Source of the DNA: Clarireedia homoeocarpa | Taxonomy: Eukaryota; Ascomycota; Leotiomycetes; Helotiales; Rutstroemiaceae | NCBI GenBank assembly: GCA_001465935.1 | Contig: LNKV01000024.1 | Location: 186,001 to 250,000 of the forward strand | Reading direction: 5' to 3' | DNA: 64,000 nt | Program-made: the position numbers and the translations under genes | Shown: positions 22,863 through 34,701 of the stretch, piece after piece | Layout of the letters: each line of letters opens with the position of its first letter | Position numbering within the stretch: the first letter of the stretch is position 1 | Notes under the pieces: generated by a model | Database searches by the model: none | Seen by the model: the letters and a program-made list of their open reading frames with translations, nothing else | What the model was told of the DNA's origin: nothing

Positions 22863-24008
22863 TTACAAAAAGGCGGGCGAAAAGTCTGTCCGCCTATCAT
22901 CATTCAACCTCATCTCCTCCAACCTTCTGTCCCGGCTCCAAGATTGTGTAGAAGCGTCCCGCTCAAACATCCCTTTCGTGTTATATAGCTCTACTGCTGG
23001 TGACAGCATAATAGGGCTACTTATCGTCTGACTAGCTATCGATGGAGGTGTTCCACTATGGTGTAATGATGCTGGTTGCTGTAAAGCGCGGAAATGATGG
23101 ATTTGCCGCGTATGGAAAGAACTGCTGGTAGATGCGGTACGATGGAGGTGTATTGTGTATCCTTAATTAGAAGACAGTTCAGTGAATTGACCATTATATG
23201 ACTTTGGATGTGTGAGGATAGAGATTTGTTTTTGCTGGAACGTACCGACATATCCCAATGAACTAATAAAGCTCAAGCACAGAATGAGTGAGAATGCAAC
23301 TGCGGCGTCGGAAGCTCGCGCAGCGGAAACGATGATGCCATCAAAACTATCATGCCCATTGTATCCCTCAGAGGCGTTCCATAAAGGTAGTTCGGAAGCG
23401 AGTAGTGAGAGAGTGGTAAGGTAAAACACAATCAGAGATGATTCTAGGGCTCTTCAACAGAGTTAGGCTGTTATGATACAACAAGTGCATGATAGTATGA
23501 CTCACATATGTATCCAGTAATTGTAAAGACGGGTGAGGCACCGAGGAATCACCACCACCTAGATAGAGAATCAGTAGAGGGTCATTCAGTGGATCCAGCA
23601 GTGCATGCATAAACGGAGAATAAGATGGACCAGGCAAATGAGAACCAGCTCATTCCTTGAACCTTGATAAGCATTTATCCGTACTATATCTCTTGGACTG
23701 TAGTCTAACCGTATCCAGGAAACTGAGATAGAGATAACGTCAGTGACAGTGACAGTTACGTCGTCTAGATAGATAAAACGTACAAAGTATGTTCCAAACA
23801 CAGTGGCAGCAAATGTAGTGAGAATCATGATTATCAATGCCAAGAGCTACACCGGAGTCAGCACAGTTATCGAGATATGTTTTTTTGGCGCAAATACAAG
23901 TTGAAATATGCGGAAAATGGTGAGCCAGAAGGAGAAGTTTGGAATATGCGAGCGGTCTCTCATCACTTGGCGACTAGGACTATCTTCATTTAGAAACGCC
24001 TGTGGCAT
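22863..24008 (-). CDS. MARVEL-like four-TM membrane protein, seven exons
   Basis: Exons 24008-23898, 23846-23784, 23722-23710 (13 nt), 23655-23615, 23558-23506, 23451-23246 and 23161-22863 give 261 codons plus stop, all phases closing. Four hydrophobic segments arise only after splicing: FWLTIFRIFQLLLALIIMIL, MSWFSFAWSILFSVVVIP, LIVFYLTTLSLLASELPLW and AFSLILCLSFISSLGYVG. The motifs RLYNYWIHIALES and the cytosolic tail ending RRTDFSPAFL resemble fungal MARVEL-like proteins, which sit in plasma membrane or vesicles and organise membrane domains. All introns are GT-AG; two donors are weaker (GTTTAT, GTTAGA). Family call is by layout rather than by a single diagnostic residue. Confidence 0.72.
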
Positions 24009-26042
24009 GATGACGCCTTGGAGACAGCGACGACAAGAACAATAGGTAGATAACACGATGACTTTATCTTTTTCTGGTTACAGAACTTTTAATATACAGA
24101 AAGAAGCGTGTCGGGGAGGCAGCACGGACGCGGAAGCTTCGAATGGCCCCTTCATATACAACCCTAAATGATCTACATTCTGGCTCGTGGAAAACAACGA
24201 CGACATTGGATGTGGCACAAGACGCCGAAGAGCTCCTTGTCTGCCATGAGGGATTAGAAGAATGCGCAATCTGACCTGCTTGCGCTTACAAGCCTCCGGT
24301 TGACTGCAGATCGTATATGCTGCCGTAGATGATGGGATGCCAGACCGTAGCAATAAGGGTCAAAATATTGCTGCAGAGACAAGGGTTAACCAAGCATGAG
24401 GACTGCCATGACCGCTACTGGTTGTTTTCTATAAGAGCCGACAGCAATGTGTAGATACTGGATTGCTCGGGGATTCGGCAATAGTAACTCAACGATCCCT
24501 TAAGGCAACTTCATCAAGGTATACGTTGATGAACCAATGATAACACCTTGAACGAGCATAAATAGCCCGGTTCGGAATTTTGCTTTCCATGCCGGAGTAA
24601 GCAGCGGGTGGTAAATGAACCTTGCAAACTTTACGGTTGCTGGTTGACATCTACTCAAGCCAGCTGCAGAAGCGGCTCCAATTCCTTGATGTCTGGTAGG
24701 GTTGCAATCGGTGCCTTTCAATCCAACCCGTCCATGTTCAGCCGGTTGTACCGACGTGGTACCAGCAGGAACAGCAGGCGAGTCGACGATACCTCATGCA
24801 ATGGTTTACGAGACGGTTCTTCGCATGGAATGTCGCTACTACGTCTAGCAGAGGTATGACGCTGATAAATGTAATGCCAAGGCGACTGCCATAGAACTCA
24901 CCCAAGCTGATAAAATTCTTTGAGTTTTTTCTCTACGACGCGCGGGGTTCGTGGTACAAAGAAGGTACTCATTTGCGCAATTTTCTCAGCTTATTCTTGG
25001 CAGGCAGGCACGGAGCACCAGGAGCATGTCCCCGTGCCGCGCGATCTTCATGGTATTGCTTCGAGCTGTCGATAAAAGAAGATTTCTGTTACATTAAGAA
25101 GTTCGCTGAACAGATGCTGTTGTCTCTGGAATCAAAGTCTCCGTAAATGATTTATGCGTGAGGGGGTGGGTTGCTGGCGCTGGAAGCAAGGGGCTTCCCA
25201 TCTGCTATCACACAAACATGCATCATATTTCTGCCCAACTCTGTGCAGAAAGAAAGCTTTGCGAATAATTTGACTTCGCCGGGATGAAATTAGAAAACGT
25301 TCAACTGTCTCTTCTATCTCTGGAACGCCAGCGACCCCATAGGCAGTCAAATGTCAGTGCTTTGAAGATCATCTCAATAAAAAACCAGCAGTTCGCCCTT
25401 TGGTGTAACAATCTATTCTCAAAGGTTATCCGATCTTTACCGCTTTCAGAATGCACCGGACTTCCTCTAAGAAAGGATAAGCCATTAGTTCTATCGCGCT
25501 CAAAAGCGTCAACCGGTTTTCAATAACATAGACACACGTTAGCGACTCATGGGCCGCGACAAGCTCAAGTTTCGAGATTCATTTGTGTTTTTCCAGATAT
25601 ATTGAGGCTTTTGGTGCACGAAATCACAAATACAGCCAATGCTTGCGCACTTCCGTCAGATGCCAAATCTGAAGGTACCCGGTGCCGGTTGCACCAAGTG
25701 TCTATTTCGACTTGGCTTAATGGAGGAGTCTTGGAAAATTCCATTTCGCTGAGGAGGAAAATTTACAAATCCACTTGGGCAGCAAAGCTTCTGTGATTAG
25801 TATACGTTGATACTTCAACCAAAACCATTTTTTTCCTCCTTTAGAGAACACTATCATGCACGAAGCAGGTGGGACGAAGAATCAAAGCGCAGTAGTCTGA
25901 GCAAGATTATGTTGTACAGAACTGTTATCGCATCCCAATCGGACACCTCATTGCAGCAAGTAGTACTTGCGGTGGACGTTTCTGGAGCATGGCGCATCAT
26001 GAGCCATCATTATCAAGCAGTTTGAGTTAGTTCCGTCGATCA
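24009..26042. other. About 2 kb without a supported gene
   Basis: Several short frames exist on both strands. A minus-strand piece at 24500-24721 contains a hydrophobic stretch (TGLFMLVQGVIIGSSTYT), but I could not chain it into a gene. Confidence 0.35.
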
Positions 26043-26465
26043 ATGCTGCATCCTGTCTTGAGGCTTTTTGAAATATCCTCAAGCATCACGCAAAATCACA
26101 GAAAAGGCATCCCAAATGATATCCAAAGAAGCAAAGCCACACATGCCAAACCCAGCGAAATAATGGATCCAATTCCCCAGCCCAAATTCTGTTTTCACTT
26201 GGCAGACCGCTCCGCCTCTCTTGGCCAGTCAGAATTCCCAGCGATTAGAAATACCAGAAGTGCAATCCCGGAGGACGCTACACAACTACCAGAACGCCAT
26301 GTCCTCTTAGAGTCCGCCAAGCGCTATTATCTGCGGCTCTTCAGGGTGTCGATCCGCGAGACTTGTGCGCCCAGGCCACTACATCTAATATACGACGAGT
26401 GTATCGAGCCTTGGTACCGCTTGGCTCCAGAAACATTTCTTTTTCAAAAGCCTATGCCTATTTGA
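26043..26465 (+). CDS. Hypothetical protein, unassigned
   Basis: A 140-codon frame ending just before the five-TM gene. The C-terminal part (ESAKRYYLRLFRVSIRETC, LIYDECIEPWYRLAPETF) looks protein-like but matches nothing I know. It could be the end of a gene with upstream exons I failed to find. Confidence 0.25.
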   Translation: MLHPVLRLFEISSSITQNHRKGIPNDIQRSKATHAKPSEIMDPIPQPKFCFHLADRSASLGQSEFPAIRNTRSAIPEDATQLPERHVLLESAKRYYLRLFRVSIRETCAPRPLHLIYDECIEPWYRLAPETFLFQKPMPI

Positions 26466-26509
26466 ATCGTGGAATGGATTTCGGGAAGTTGTGAATACCG
26501 GCACCATCA

Positions 26510-27737
26510 ATGTTTAAGTCTGCGCCAAAAGATACGAAACACACATGTATCACTATTGCTCAGCTGATCATTGTGGCCTTCCTTCTCCACCCTCTGATAT
26601 ATATGTTCACCATGTACCCCAGGCGGTCCCTTTCTTCACCTTCAATCCATAGCATTGATATGCTTCTTATCAAGGCTGCGTATAATATTGTTGTTTGACC
26701 AAACCAGTGTTGGTATCATCTTTCGCAGTGTTCTAGACATTTCGATTTATAGAGGCACGATGACAGGACAATTCACGTTGGAAGACCCAGTCCGCTGTGC
26801 TCATTATGCAAGATTCATGGCCAATCTTAGCGTAGCTGAAGCAAACATTATATTCTGGTTTTTATTTGTGTTCGTACTTGCACTGATGTGTACTGCCTCG
26901 ATACAGCATCACAAGTAAGAGCATTGCCAGCTTTTTCTACAGCACACTTCTAACACTATGACAGATCAAACGCCCTCAACGACATGGAAAAAGACCTGCC
27001 ACCGACAGAGGCATCATCAGCCCGTCAACGCCGTCGCAATCGACGTCTAAGAGTCCATTATCTCTCCATTGCTTCTCTCTGCTTCATTTTTGCTCTCGCC
27101 GCCGTGATCCTCGAAGTCTTTGCGGCACTCCACATCGAATTCTGCGATGGCGAAGATCTCATGCAACTCTACTGGGGATTCTGGTCTATTCTCCAGGTGG
27201 GCTCACTGATCGCCATCCTTGGAGTTATGTTACAATTCTGGATCGTACTAGGCAACGTCACGACACCGAGTTGGGCAGTAGCTCTAGGAACCCCTGTTTT
27301 GGTCTTCGCTGCATTGGGGTGGATCTTCAGACACCTCACAACGAAGGGACGGGAGAGGCTGAGGCAGATGAATGATCCGGATGGAGAAAATTCAGATGAG
27401 GAGGGTCAGAATGAGAAGAGTGGGAATGGGAAAAGGGGTTTCTTGGAAAGATTGAGGAGCTGGGTGTATGTCTGTCCCTGTGCCTGTGTTTGTGCATGAA
27501 GTTATCTCACTAACGGATGTGTAGCCCAACCCCGCATCGTCAGAAGGAGTCTAACAGCTTCTCACGCATGGTGACCGCTAGATCAGCCAACACATCTGAC
27601 CTAGCCTTCCCTTCTCGAACGTAAGTCGCTGCTGACCCTTCATACTAGTATTCTCCGTACTGATTTATTGCAGCACAACAATCTATTCTCCTCCACAGCC
27701 TAAGCCAGGGGATATCCGGCGCTCGCTTACGCATTAA
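26510..27737 (+). CDS. Unassigned multi-pass membrane protein, five exons
   Basis: Exons 26510-26679, 26729-26914, 26965-27465, 27525-27620 and 27674-27737 give 338 codons plus stop, phases closing, all introns GT-AG with clear branch points. Five hydrophobic segments are visible: about residues 11-31 (TIAQLIIVAFLLHPLIYMF), 96-116 (IIFWFLFVFVLALM), 150-172 (SIASLCFIFALAAVILEVFA), 183-207 (FWSILQVGSLIAILGVMLQF) and 213-236 (AVALGTPVLVFAALGWIF). A basic stretch RQRRRNRRLR precedes segment three. The tail is charged and Ser-rich. A small HIEFCDGEDL loop lies between segments three and four. No family recognised. It neighbours the MARVEL-like gene, and both are four- to five-pass proteins with exposed tails. 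Confidence 0.7.
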
Positions 27738-28091
27738 TCCTTCAACAATATACAGTCATCCATTTCGAATCGCAACTTTAGAGAAATAGGGCTAGCGTAG
27801 ATACCATGGAGTCTATCTGGATTGGATACAGGCGCGTTATGGGGGACGTTTTACATGGGAAAGAAGGGAATATTACTAGATAAATGAATCGCAACGATGC
27901 AATGATATAGCGGCCAGAAAGCGTGGAGTTATGAGCGGTATATGTACATGTAAATTGGTTATTTGATTTACACCGATGGAGATCTAAATCTCCAATATCT
28001 TCCTAAGATCAGTTCTTCACTTATCATAAAAGGATTTGTGCAGTATTTACACATTCCTTTCCTCTTCCACTGCCTTCCACTACATCTACTC
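27738..28091. other. Intergenic interval between convergent genes
   Basis: AT-rich 3' flanks of the five-TM gene (plus) and the next gene (minus). Nothing else seen. Confidence 0.4.
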
Positions 28092-28878
28092 TCACATCAC
28101 CACGTTCTGGATAGCCGTCTCCATCCACAATTTCGTATACAACCTATGAGCAAACTCCACATAATCCGGCATAGGCTTCGAGGTCTCATTTCCCACCCCT
28201 TTGTAAAATACACTCTTCAAACTAAACACGGCCACACCCTCGCTCCTATCAATCTTCGCGCCCATCTCAAAAAGTCCATCAGATTCTCTAACGCCAGTAT
28301 TCAAAGGTGAGTCTCCACAACGCACAGTTATCGTTTCCGGTGTTTTCGATACTACTTCGAAGTGATCTGTTATTTGCGTTCCAACGTCGTAGGTAGAGGA
28401 GAGGAGCTCGGGTCTTTCCCAAAGTTGGTGAGCTGTTGTGCTGTCGTTCTGGTACTTCTTGGCTAGGTACCGGCGCTGGTATGCGTAACCTATTTTTCAC
28501 CACACAAATCAGCAAAATACCTTTTCCGATATTCCATCCAATATAGCACACCACTCTCACCCCAAAATCAACATAAACAGCCAGAAAGAATGACTAACCA
28601 CTACCACCCCAAACCCCCGCACAAAAAGCCTCTACCAGCTTCCCCTCCTTCTCCAACAAATGCGGCTTGATCTTACTCAACGGAACCTTCCTTATACAGA
28701 GATCCTGCGTCGCGGGGTTGCGATTGGGATTATTGCGCTTGTAGGCTTGCGAGGAGAAAATCGGGTCGGTGGGGAGAATAGGTACGAATTTCGAGTTGCG
28801 TGTCCAGAGGGCCCAACCGCCTGCCGCCCCGGTTGCGCCGAGCGCGACTGTGCTAAGAGCGGTGCGAATTACGCCCAT
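28092..28878 (-). CDS. Conserved fungal protein of unknown function (225 residues)
   Basis: Exons 28878-28599 and 28489-28092 give 225 codons plus stop. The N-terminus is a short hydrophobic Ala/Gly-rich helix (STVALGATGAAGGWALW) that may anchor or target the protein, perhaps to mitochondria. It is followed by VPILPTDPIFSSQAYKRNNP, LCIRKVPLSKIKPHLLEKEG, FCAGVWGGSGYAYQRRYLAKK, GTQITDHFEVVSKTPETITV and SDGLFEMGAKI. I recognise this as a widely conserved ascomycete protein without an assigned role. It is divergent from the DUF3431 gene, 584 bp away. Confidence 0.75.
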
Positions 28879-29462
28879 TATAGAGTTTGGGTCTGGGAGG
28901 GGAGGGGAGGGAGGAGGATGTGAGGTAGGTGGGTGTGTTATTTTTGGGGTGTTGATACGATGGTGTGTGGGAAACTTGGATTAGAACACCGATGATGCTT
29001 ATCGTTATCAGCACGTGAGTCAGGGTCCCACCGTGGCGCGAGGGGTAATTTTACAGTTTGAGCTCGAGACAAGGTTAGATTTTGCGCAATCCAAACATCC
29101 ACGGCAACTGCATGCAGTTGCCAGAAACAACGTAATCGTTCTTACACCTCCATGTCTGCGATGGCGCTTCTCCAAGTGCTCCCAGCTGAAGCTATTCCCA
29201 GATTTGGTTCTCTCAGCATGTAAAAATGTGCAATTATGAGGCAAGTTTCATCTCATCCCTTCCCCTCGTTTCAGGTTTGACATATTTGATTTGATCGCTG
29301 CAAGTCTGAAGCAAACCAAACTATCGATGAGACGGGACGACAGGCTTGGAACTGGGTATATATTTCATCTTCATCTCAAACCTGTGGACTTCGTCGTCGC
29401 ATTTCTTCTTACTATCAACTAATATTTGTCTGTCGTTCTCATTTCGATTCTCTACATCCATA
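28879..29462. promoter_or_regulatory. Divergent promoter region
   Basis: 584 bp between the starts of the unknown conserved protein (minus) and the DUF3431 gene (plus). It holds a CTTCATC/pyrimidine-rich stretch before 29463 and a TATATTTCAT near 29358, which may be core promoter elements. I cannot name a regulator site. Confidence 0.35.
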
Positions 29463-30384
29463 ATGGCACTCCTTAGTCAAGGACCAGTGCAGCGCCTCAT
29501 AGGCTCCTCATACAAGCCTATTGTTTGCATCACCTCCCTCATAATATTTATCTTGTACACCATCAGCCCATCGCCTCGCCCTTCCGCCTCTCTAATAATT
29601 ACTGCTGGCTCGTCGTCCGACCTTTCCTGGCTTCCTCCATCCTCTAGCCACCCATACAAAATTCACACAATTGACACCTCGCAACCCTACATCTCCCCAA
29701 ACACCAGCGAACAAATTTCACTCACCAAATCTCCCACTGCTCTCACAATTCTCACCTTCTTAATTGACAACTACCATAATCTCCCTGAAGTATCCTTCTT
29801 CCACCACGACCAATACCAAGCCTGGCACTCCATCCACACCTCCCCCTTCGAAATCCAACATCTCCAACTTGAAAACGTCATCAAACATGGCTATGTCTCC
29901 CCGCGCTGTCTCCCCGGCTGCGAAAATGTGATCCCAGTTGCCAGTGCACTCGCATCACCTCTCAATGAACTCAAAGGCAGTCCGCGGGAAGTTCAGATCT
30001 CAAGCGTAATCAAAGAATTCAATGTCGAAAGAGCAAGTGACGTGGGGAAAGGCATGGGAAGAGTGCCGAAAAAGATCGCCGCGCCGTGCTGCAGTACGTT
30101 TGCGGTCAGTAGGGAAAGGGTTCTAAGGAGAGAAAGGGAGTGGTACGAGGCGTTGAGGAGGTGGGTTTGGGAGACGGAGTTGAGCGGGGTACAGGCTGGG
30201 AAGATTTTGGAATATACATGGCATTTGTGGTTTGGGATGGAGGATGTTTTGTGAGTATTCTCTTCGCTTTTGTGATATTAGTTGGGGAAAAGAAATCGTG
30301 GCTAATATGCTTTGTAGCTGTCCTTCGGAGACACAGTGCTTATGTGATGTGTATAACATTGGGGTTTGCGATAGAGAGCTGTAG
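29463..30384 (+). CDS. DUF3431 family protein
   Basis: Exons 29463-30250 and 30318-30384 give 284 codons plus stop. The N-terminal hydrophobic segment (KPIVCITSLIIFILYTISP) suggests a type II membrane anchor in the secretory pathway. The DUF3431 core is visible in TALTILTFLIDNYHNLPEVS, FFHHDQYQAWHS, ENVIKHGYVSPRC, APCCSTFAVSRERVL and YEALRRWVWETELS...GKILEYTWHLWFG. After the intron come conserved cysteines (FCPSETQCLCDVYNIGVC). The family resembles glycosyltransferase-type proteins but its reaction is not established. I preferred ATG 29463 over the upstream in-frame start at 29346 because the anchor then begins near the N-terminus. Confidence 0.85.
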
Positions 30385-32529
30385 GCTGTGATTTGAATAC
30401 GAGGATTTGAGCGATTCATATGGCGTTAGGTAAACAGCACGGTTGCTATGATATGAGAACGGAGTTTAGTAATTGTGGTGTTACTTGGATTAAGTGCGTT
30501 ATGAAAGAGTGACGGGAGGGACACTGCCTAGATAGCTTTTTTCCCACGGCTCACAAACCATTTACCCGAACTATCTGGAGCACATCTTGAGTGTGAATCT
30601 GTGTGGCATGCCCATCACCGATACCAGCAGTTGAAGTATTTCTTGTTTAGGTGAAATTTCTAGAAAACTCAAACCCAACCAACGTCCAGCTTCATAGCAC
30701 CTTGGAATGGGATCCGACAAACAACTTCCCAAGCACACTAACTGACTTTGACTCCTGAACTTCATGTGGAAACATGATCCAAGTGAAAGTAAGAAAGTAA
30801 GACCATAGATTGTTCTACGTAGGCACTAGAATATGCAACTCACCCCAAAGCTCAATAATGTGCTACATAAAGTACCTTAAGCCAATCAACGACATCCCGG
30901 AAACCGATGAACTTGTTTGGCTCTCCTTTTAAGCTTGACCTCCTTGCAAAACTTCAATACCCTCAATGTAAAGTTCCATTGGGCGGCCAGATAGAAGTGG
31001 AGCCGATTCCTTAGATCACGTGAAATGGTATCATCGACTTGACTCTCACTAGCGCTAATTTATCAGCGAGTAGCTCATCAAATATAAGGAAAACATCTCC
31101 CATGGATAGATTTTCCTCTTTCTTGTTCTTTAAGACTTCTTACGACTCCTGCAATACATAGGAATTTCACTGGTGATTTTCCTAGTTTTTCGCAGCCTTC
31201 TGCACGTCTTTTCACAACGATTGAGAAGAGAAATTCTCATGAGGAAGTGCTGAGATGCACTGGCCCACTTGTCTGTTTTATGGTTGGTCCCAGTGGCAGC
31301 CAATGAGATGCAAGGGGCTTTGCTCAGGTGGTCGGCCTTGGATTCTAGGTTGGTTTGGATGGCTGCTAAGGTGAAGAGTGGATGGATGATCTCTAAGGAA
31401 GGTCCACGAGTATCACATGAAGATGCATACATTCCGGAGTCGGAAGCATCGTTGTATTGGATGGACAGGAAGATCCTTGATCGTTGATGAATGTTTGGTT
31501 TTCATTATCAATTGTGTTCATCTGACGATGCAATCATTTTGATTGATCGCTTTCGAGTTCCAAAATTTGGTATTCTCAGCCCCCCTCGCCGCAGCCATTC
31601 TCCGGATGGGATGATGCAGAGCAATCACCATTTTCTCTTCACTGCATGTCTTTTTCCTTTCACTCATGTTGTCCTTTCTTGGAGCATCCGGAAGAAGATT
31701 TTCATGAGGGCATTATCTTTTTCCAATTAATATGCGACCAATAGATAACACTTAGTGGATCCACAGCTACTCGGTACCCCGCTCAGCCACAACATCACCA
31801 ATAGGAATCTCAGAAACCCAAATCGAATTCAGCGGTGACAGCCAAGGAAATGAAGAACCGTACGAGCTGTTCACCCAAACACGAGAGTATCAGGGAGTTT
31901 TCAGGACAGCTTTCCACTAGCTCGGACTAGGCGAATGGGAGAGCTCATAGTTGGCATGGCTGCGCAGGATAGGATGGCTATCAAGGTTTCCCAAATAAAG
32001 AAGCGGTCGCAATCTGGAAGACCCCATGGTGGGGATAAACGCGCGTGCACCACGCCAGCGATGGAAGATGTTGGAGACGGAATGTTTCATAGGAAAGCGA
32101 ATTGAAGGGGGAAAAAGAAACAAAATTTAAGGAAACTGCGAAGGGATACATGCGAATAGCGGTACCTTGGGAGACACCGGGTAGTACGTGGCCTGTGACA
32201 ACTTTCTGAGGAAGTTTCGACGCACATCTCGATTCAGAAATAGAATTGTTATCCTTGAGATATAGGATTGTTATCCTTGAGATATCCTGCTCACTGCCTC
32301 CAAGGTACCGGCCCGCCCGATGCCGGCCCCTTTTGGATTTTGGATTCGCTGCACTACTGTACCAACGGTTTTAGGTATTTAAATGAATGCAGTGCCAATT
32401 TTCTAGCGCTTTCGAATTCCTATTTTGTTAACTCTCAAATCTGTTTTTTTCTCCCACAACTTCCCGTCACCCATTTTAAAACCCAAATACCAGTGTTTTC
32501 TTTGTGATTTCAATCAGCAACTGCAAAAA
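30385..32529. other. 2.1-kb gene-poor interval
   Basis: No long or motif-bearing frame on either strand. The plus strand near 32390-32529 is pyrimidine-rich and probably the 5' region of the cysteine dioxygenase gene. Confidence 0.45.
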
Positions 32530-33599
32530 ATGGCTCCATCAAGCATCAAGGCTACCGCTACTCGTACTCTACGTACTAAACTCACCACTTCAGTCAACAA
32601 GCCAACTTTTGCACCCGCTCTCGCCAACCGTGGTATTGCTGGAACGACCAGAAAGGCAACCTCTCTGGAAACAAATAAGTCGATGCAACAACAATCACAG
32701 ATCCCTTACTTACCACGAGGTACTTTTTCACGCTTTATTGACCATAAATTACCAAGACGGATTCTAACAGATCTCCCACCTAGATTTCCCTTCCTATCTC
32801 GCCAGCAAACAAACGCCTACAACCGCCCCTACAACCGCCCCAACAACAAACCCCTTCGACACCCTCCTCAACTCGCTAACACATCACCTCACTACGTCTT
32901 CCCGTCCATGCATCCCCACGCTCACACACCTCCTCTCCTCGTACCGCTCCAATCCCGCCGATTGGCACAAATACGCCCATCGTAATCCAGACAAACAATA
33001 CACGAGGAACTTAGTGACGGAGGTAGAAGGCGTTTTCAACTTGCTGATGTTGGTTTGGACACCGGGGAAGGAAAGTAAAGTGCATGATCATGCGAGTAGT
33101 CATTGTTTGATGAAGGTGCTGGGGGGTGGGCTGAGGGAGACGAGGTGGTTTACGCCTGTTGAGGAAAGGGGCGAGAATTCCGGAATGGGAGAGAAGGAAA
33201 TGGAGGTTGAGGGTGTGAGGGATTACAAGTTGGAGAAGGTGGCGTACATGTGTGATGAGGTGAGTTATTTTGTCTTTTGGGTAAGGTGGGGTAGAGTGGC
33301 TAATTCGAGTATAGATGGGTCTTCACTCTATTGCAAATCCGAGTGCGACAGAGTATGCGGTTTCTTTGCACCGTAAGTTTTTCTTTCCCTTATCGAATTT
33401 AGAGCCCTGATTCTCCTTCCCCCAATTGCTTCGTACACCTCGATTCGGATACGGTACTAACAAACACACGATAGTCTACACACCTCCTGGAGCTGCCATG
33501 CGTGGCTGCCATGTCTTTGACCCGTTGACGGGGGAGAAAACACATGTTATGCAGGGGGCTTATGATTCTGTTAGGGGAGTCGTGAACCCCGATGCTTGA
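32530..33599 (+). CDS. Cysteine dioxygenase (type I)
   Basis: Exons 32530-32719, 32784-33259, 33315-33372 and 33475-33599 give 282 codons plus stop, phases closing. The cupin core shows YTRNLV, NLLMLVWTPGKESKVHDHAS (His-x-His iron ligands), CLMKVLGG, and the third iron ligand in AVSLHLYTPPGAA across intron 3, then RGCHVFDPLTG. The enzyme oxidises L-cysteine to cysteine sulfinate with Fe(II) and O2 in the cytosol, controlling sulfur flux and cysteine toxicity. The first about 80 residues are Ser/Thr/Pro-rich with short PTTA repeats, and the leader (many Arg/Lys/Ser/Thr) could be a targeting region. Homologues usually lack so long a leader. Confidence 0.92.
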
Positions 33600-34701
33600 T
33601 TTTTCTGTCGTAGTTGTGTATTATGGGGACGGAAGCGACGAGGGGAGGCTGAATGGAAGAGGACGTAAGATGCGGCGATACCCTTTTTTATTTCTTTTGT
33701 TGCTTGATTCTACCTGGTTTATGGGTGGGAGGGGGTTAAGCAAGAGCCTACGGCGATAGGACTTATATGACGGGCTGAAATGCAGTGCTCATTGCAGCTT
33801 CTCTGTATTGATTTGGGGGAAACGGTGTTACCTGTTCTTCTCATGAATATAATTTATTGCGTTGCATGATGAGTTGTTAGCGTAAAAGTCCCTCCTTTGG
33901 TTCGAGAGATCGTTAGTAGATGCGATATCCCCTTGAGTGCCATACACGTTTTCTCCGCCAAATTTTTGGTAAGGCTATAAATAGTTAGCATCCAAGGTGA
34001 GGAAGGTTGAAATATGCCCGTGATGGTGAAGTTTAAGTGTCATCTATCTAGCTCGAGCTCCAGGGGTTTCTTCCCCTTCTGCTATGCTTCACCTTGTAGG
34101 GTTTTTTCTTAGGCTCTTTTGATCTTCGAATTTTTACCTGTATGTTTCATTTATTCATTACGCGTTTGAGCCTACGTTGATTTGTTGTCGCTTTGAGACG
34201 CTTTTAGGTGCTGAAATTGCTCGTTGTTTTCAGTTTGTATTACATGGCTTCTTAGCTATCTGCATTCAATCAATTCTTCACCTTAGCCCTCTTCCCCGCA
34301 CTCCCATTCTCCATATTCTCCTCCTTATCCTCACTCTCCTTCTTCCTCTTTGTTTCTCTCTTCAACGCACACACACCCCGTGTTAGATCCCACCATCAAT
34401 CAATCGTAGATTCGAAGTTTGTAGCAGGTAGATAGGACGAGTAGCCGCTGCCCGAATGACTTATCTGATATTTTCTTGCCTCTCCTTTACTCTTCAGTTG
34501 ATCTAGACCTAGGACTTTACCTTTGGGTAAGACGTGCTTGCTGGAAGGAAAGAGTGAATAACGATAGCTTCTAGGCCTGAACTATTCAAAATACCATATC
34601 GGCTGGGGTTTTCCATTTCTCTATACTTTGTTACTCCGACCAAACAATCACACGAAATTCAAAACTCTTCGAATCGCTGCTCAACTATAGTTGGACCAGC
34701 C
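33600..34701. other. 1.1-kb interval without a gene
   Basis: Long AT- and pyrimidine-rich stretches. No coding signal apart from short chance frames. Confidence 0.45.

Noticed and set aside
23163..23429. Single-exon 88-residue membrane protein
   Set aside because: It is exon 6 of the MARVEL-like gene reading on into intron 6; the spliced chain explains the sequence better.
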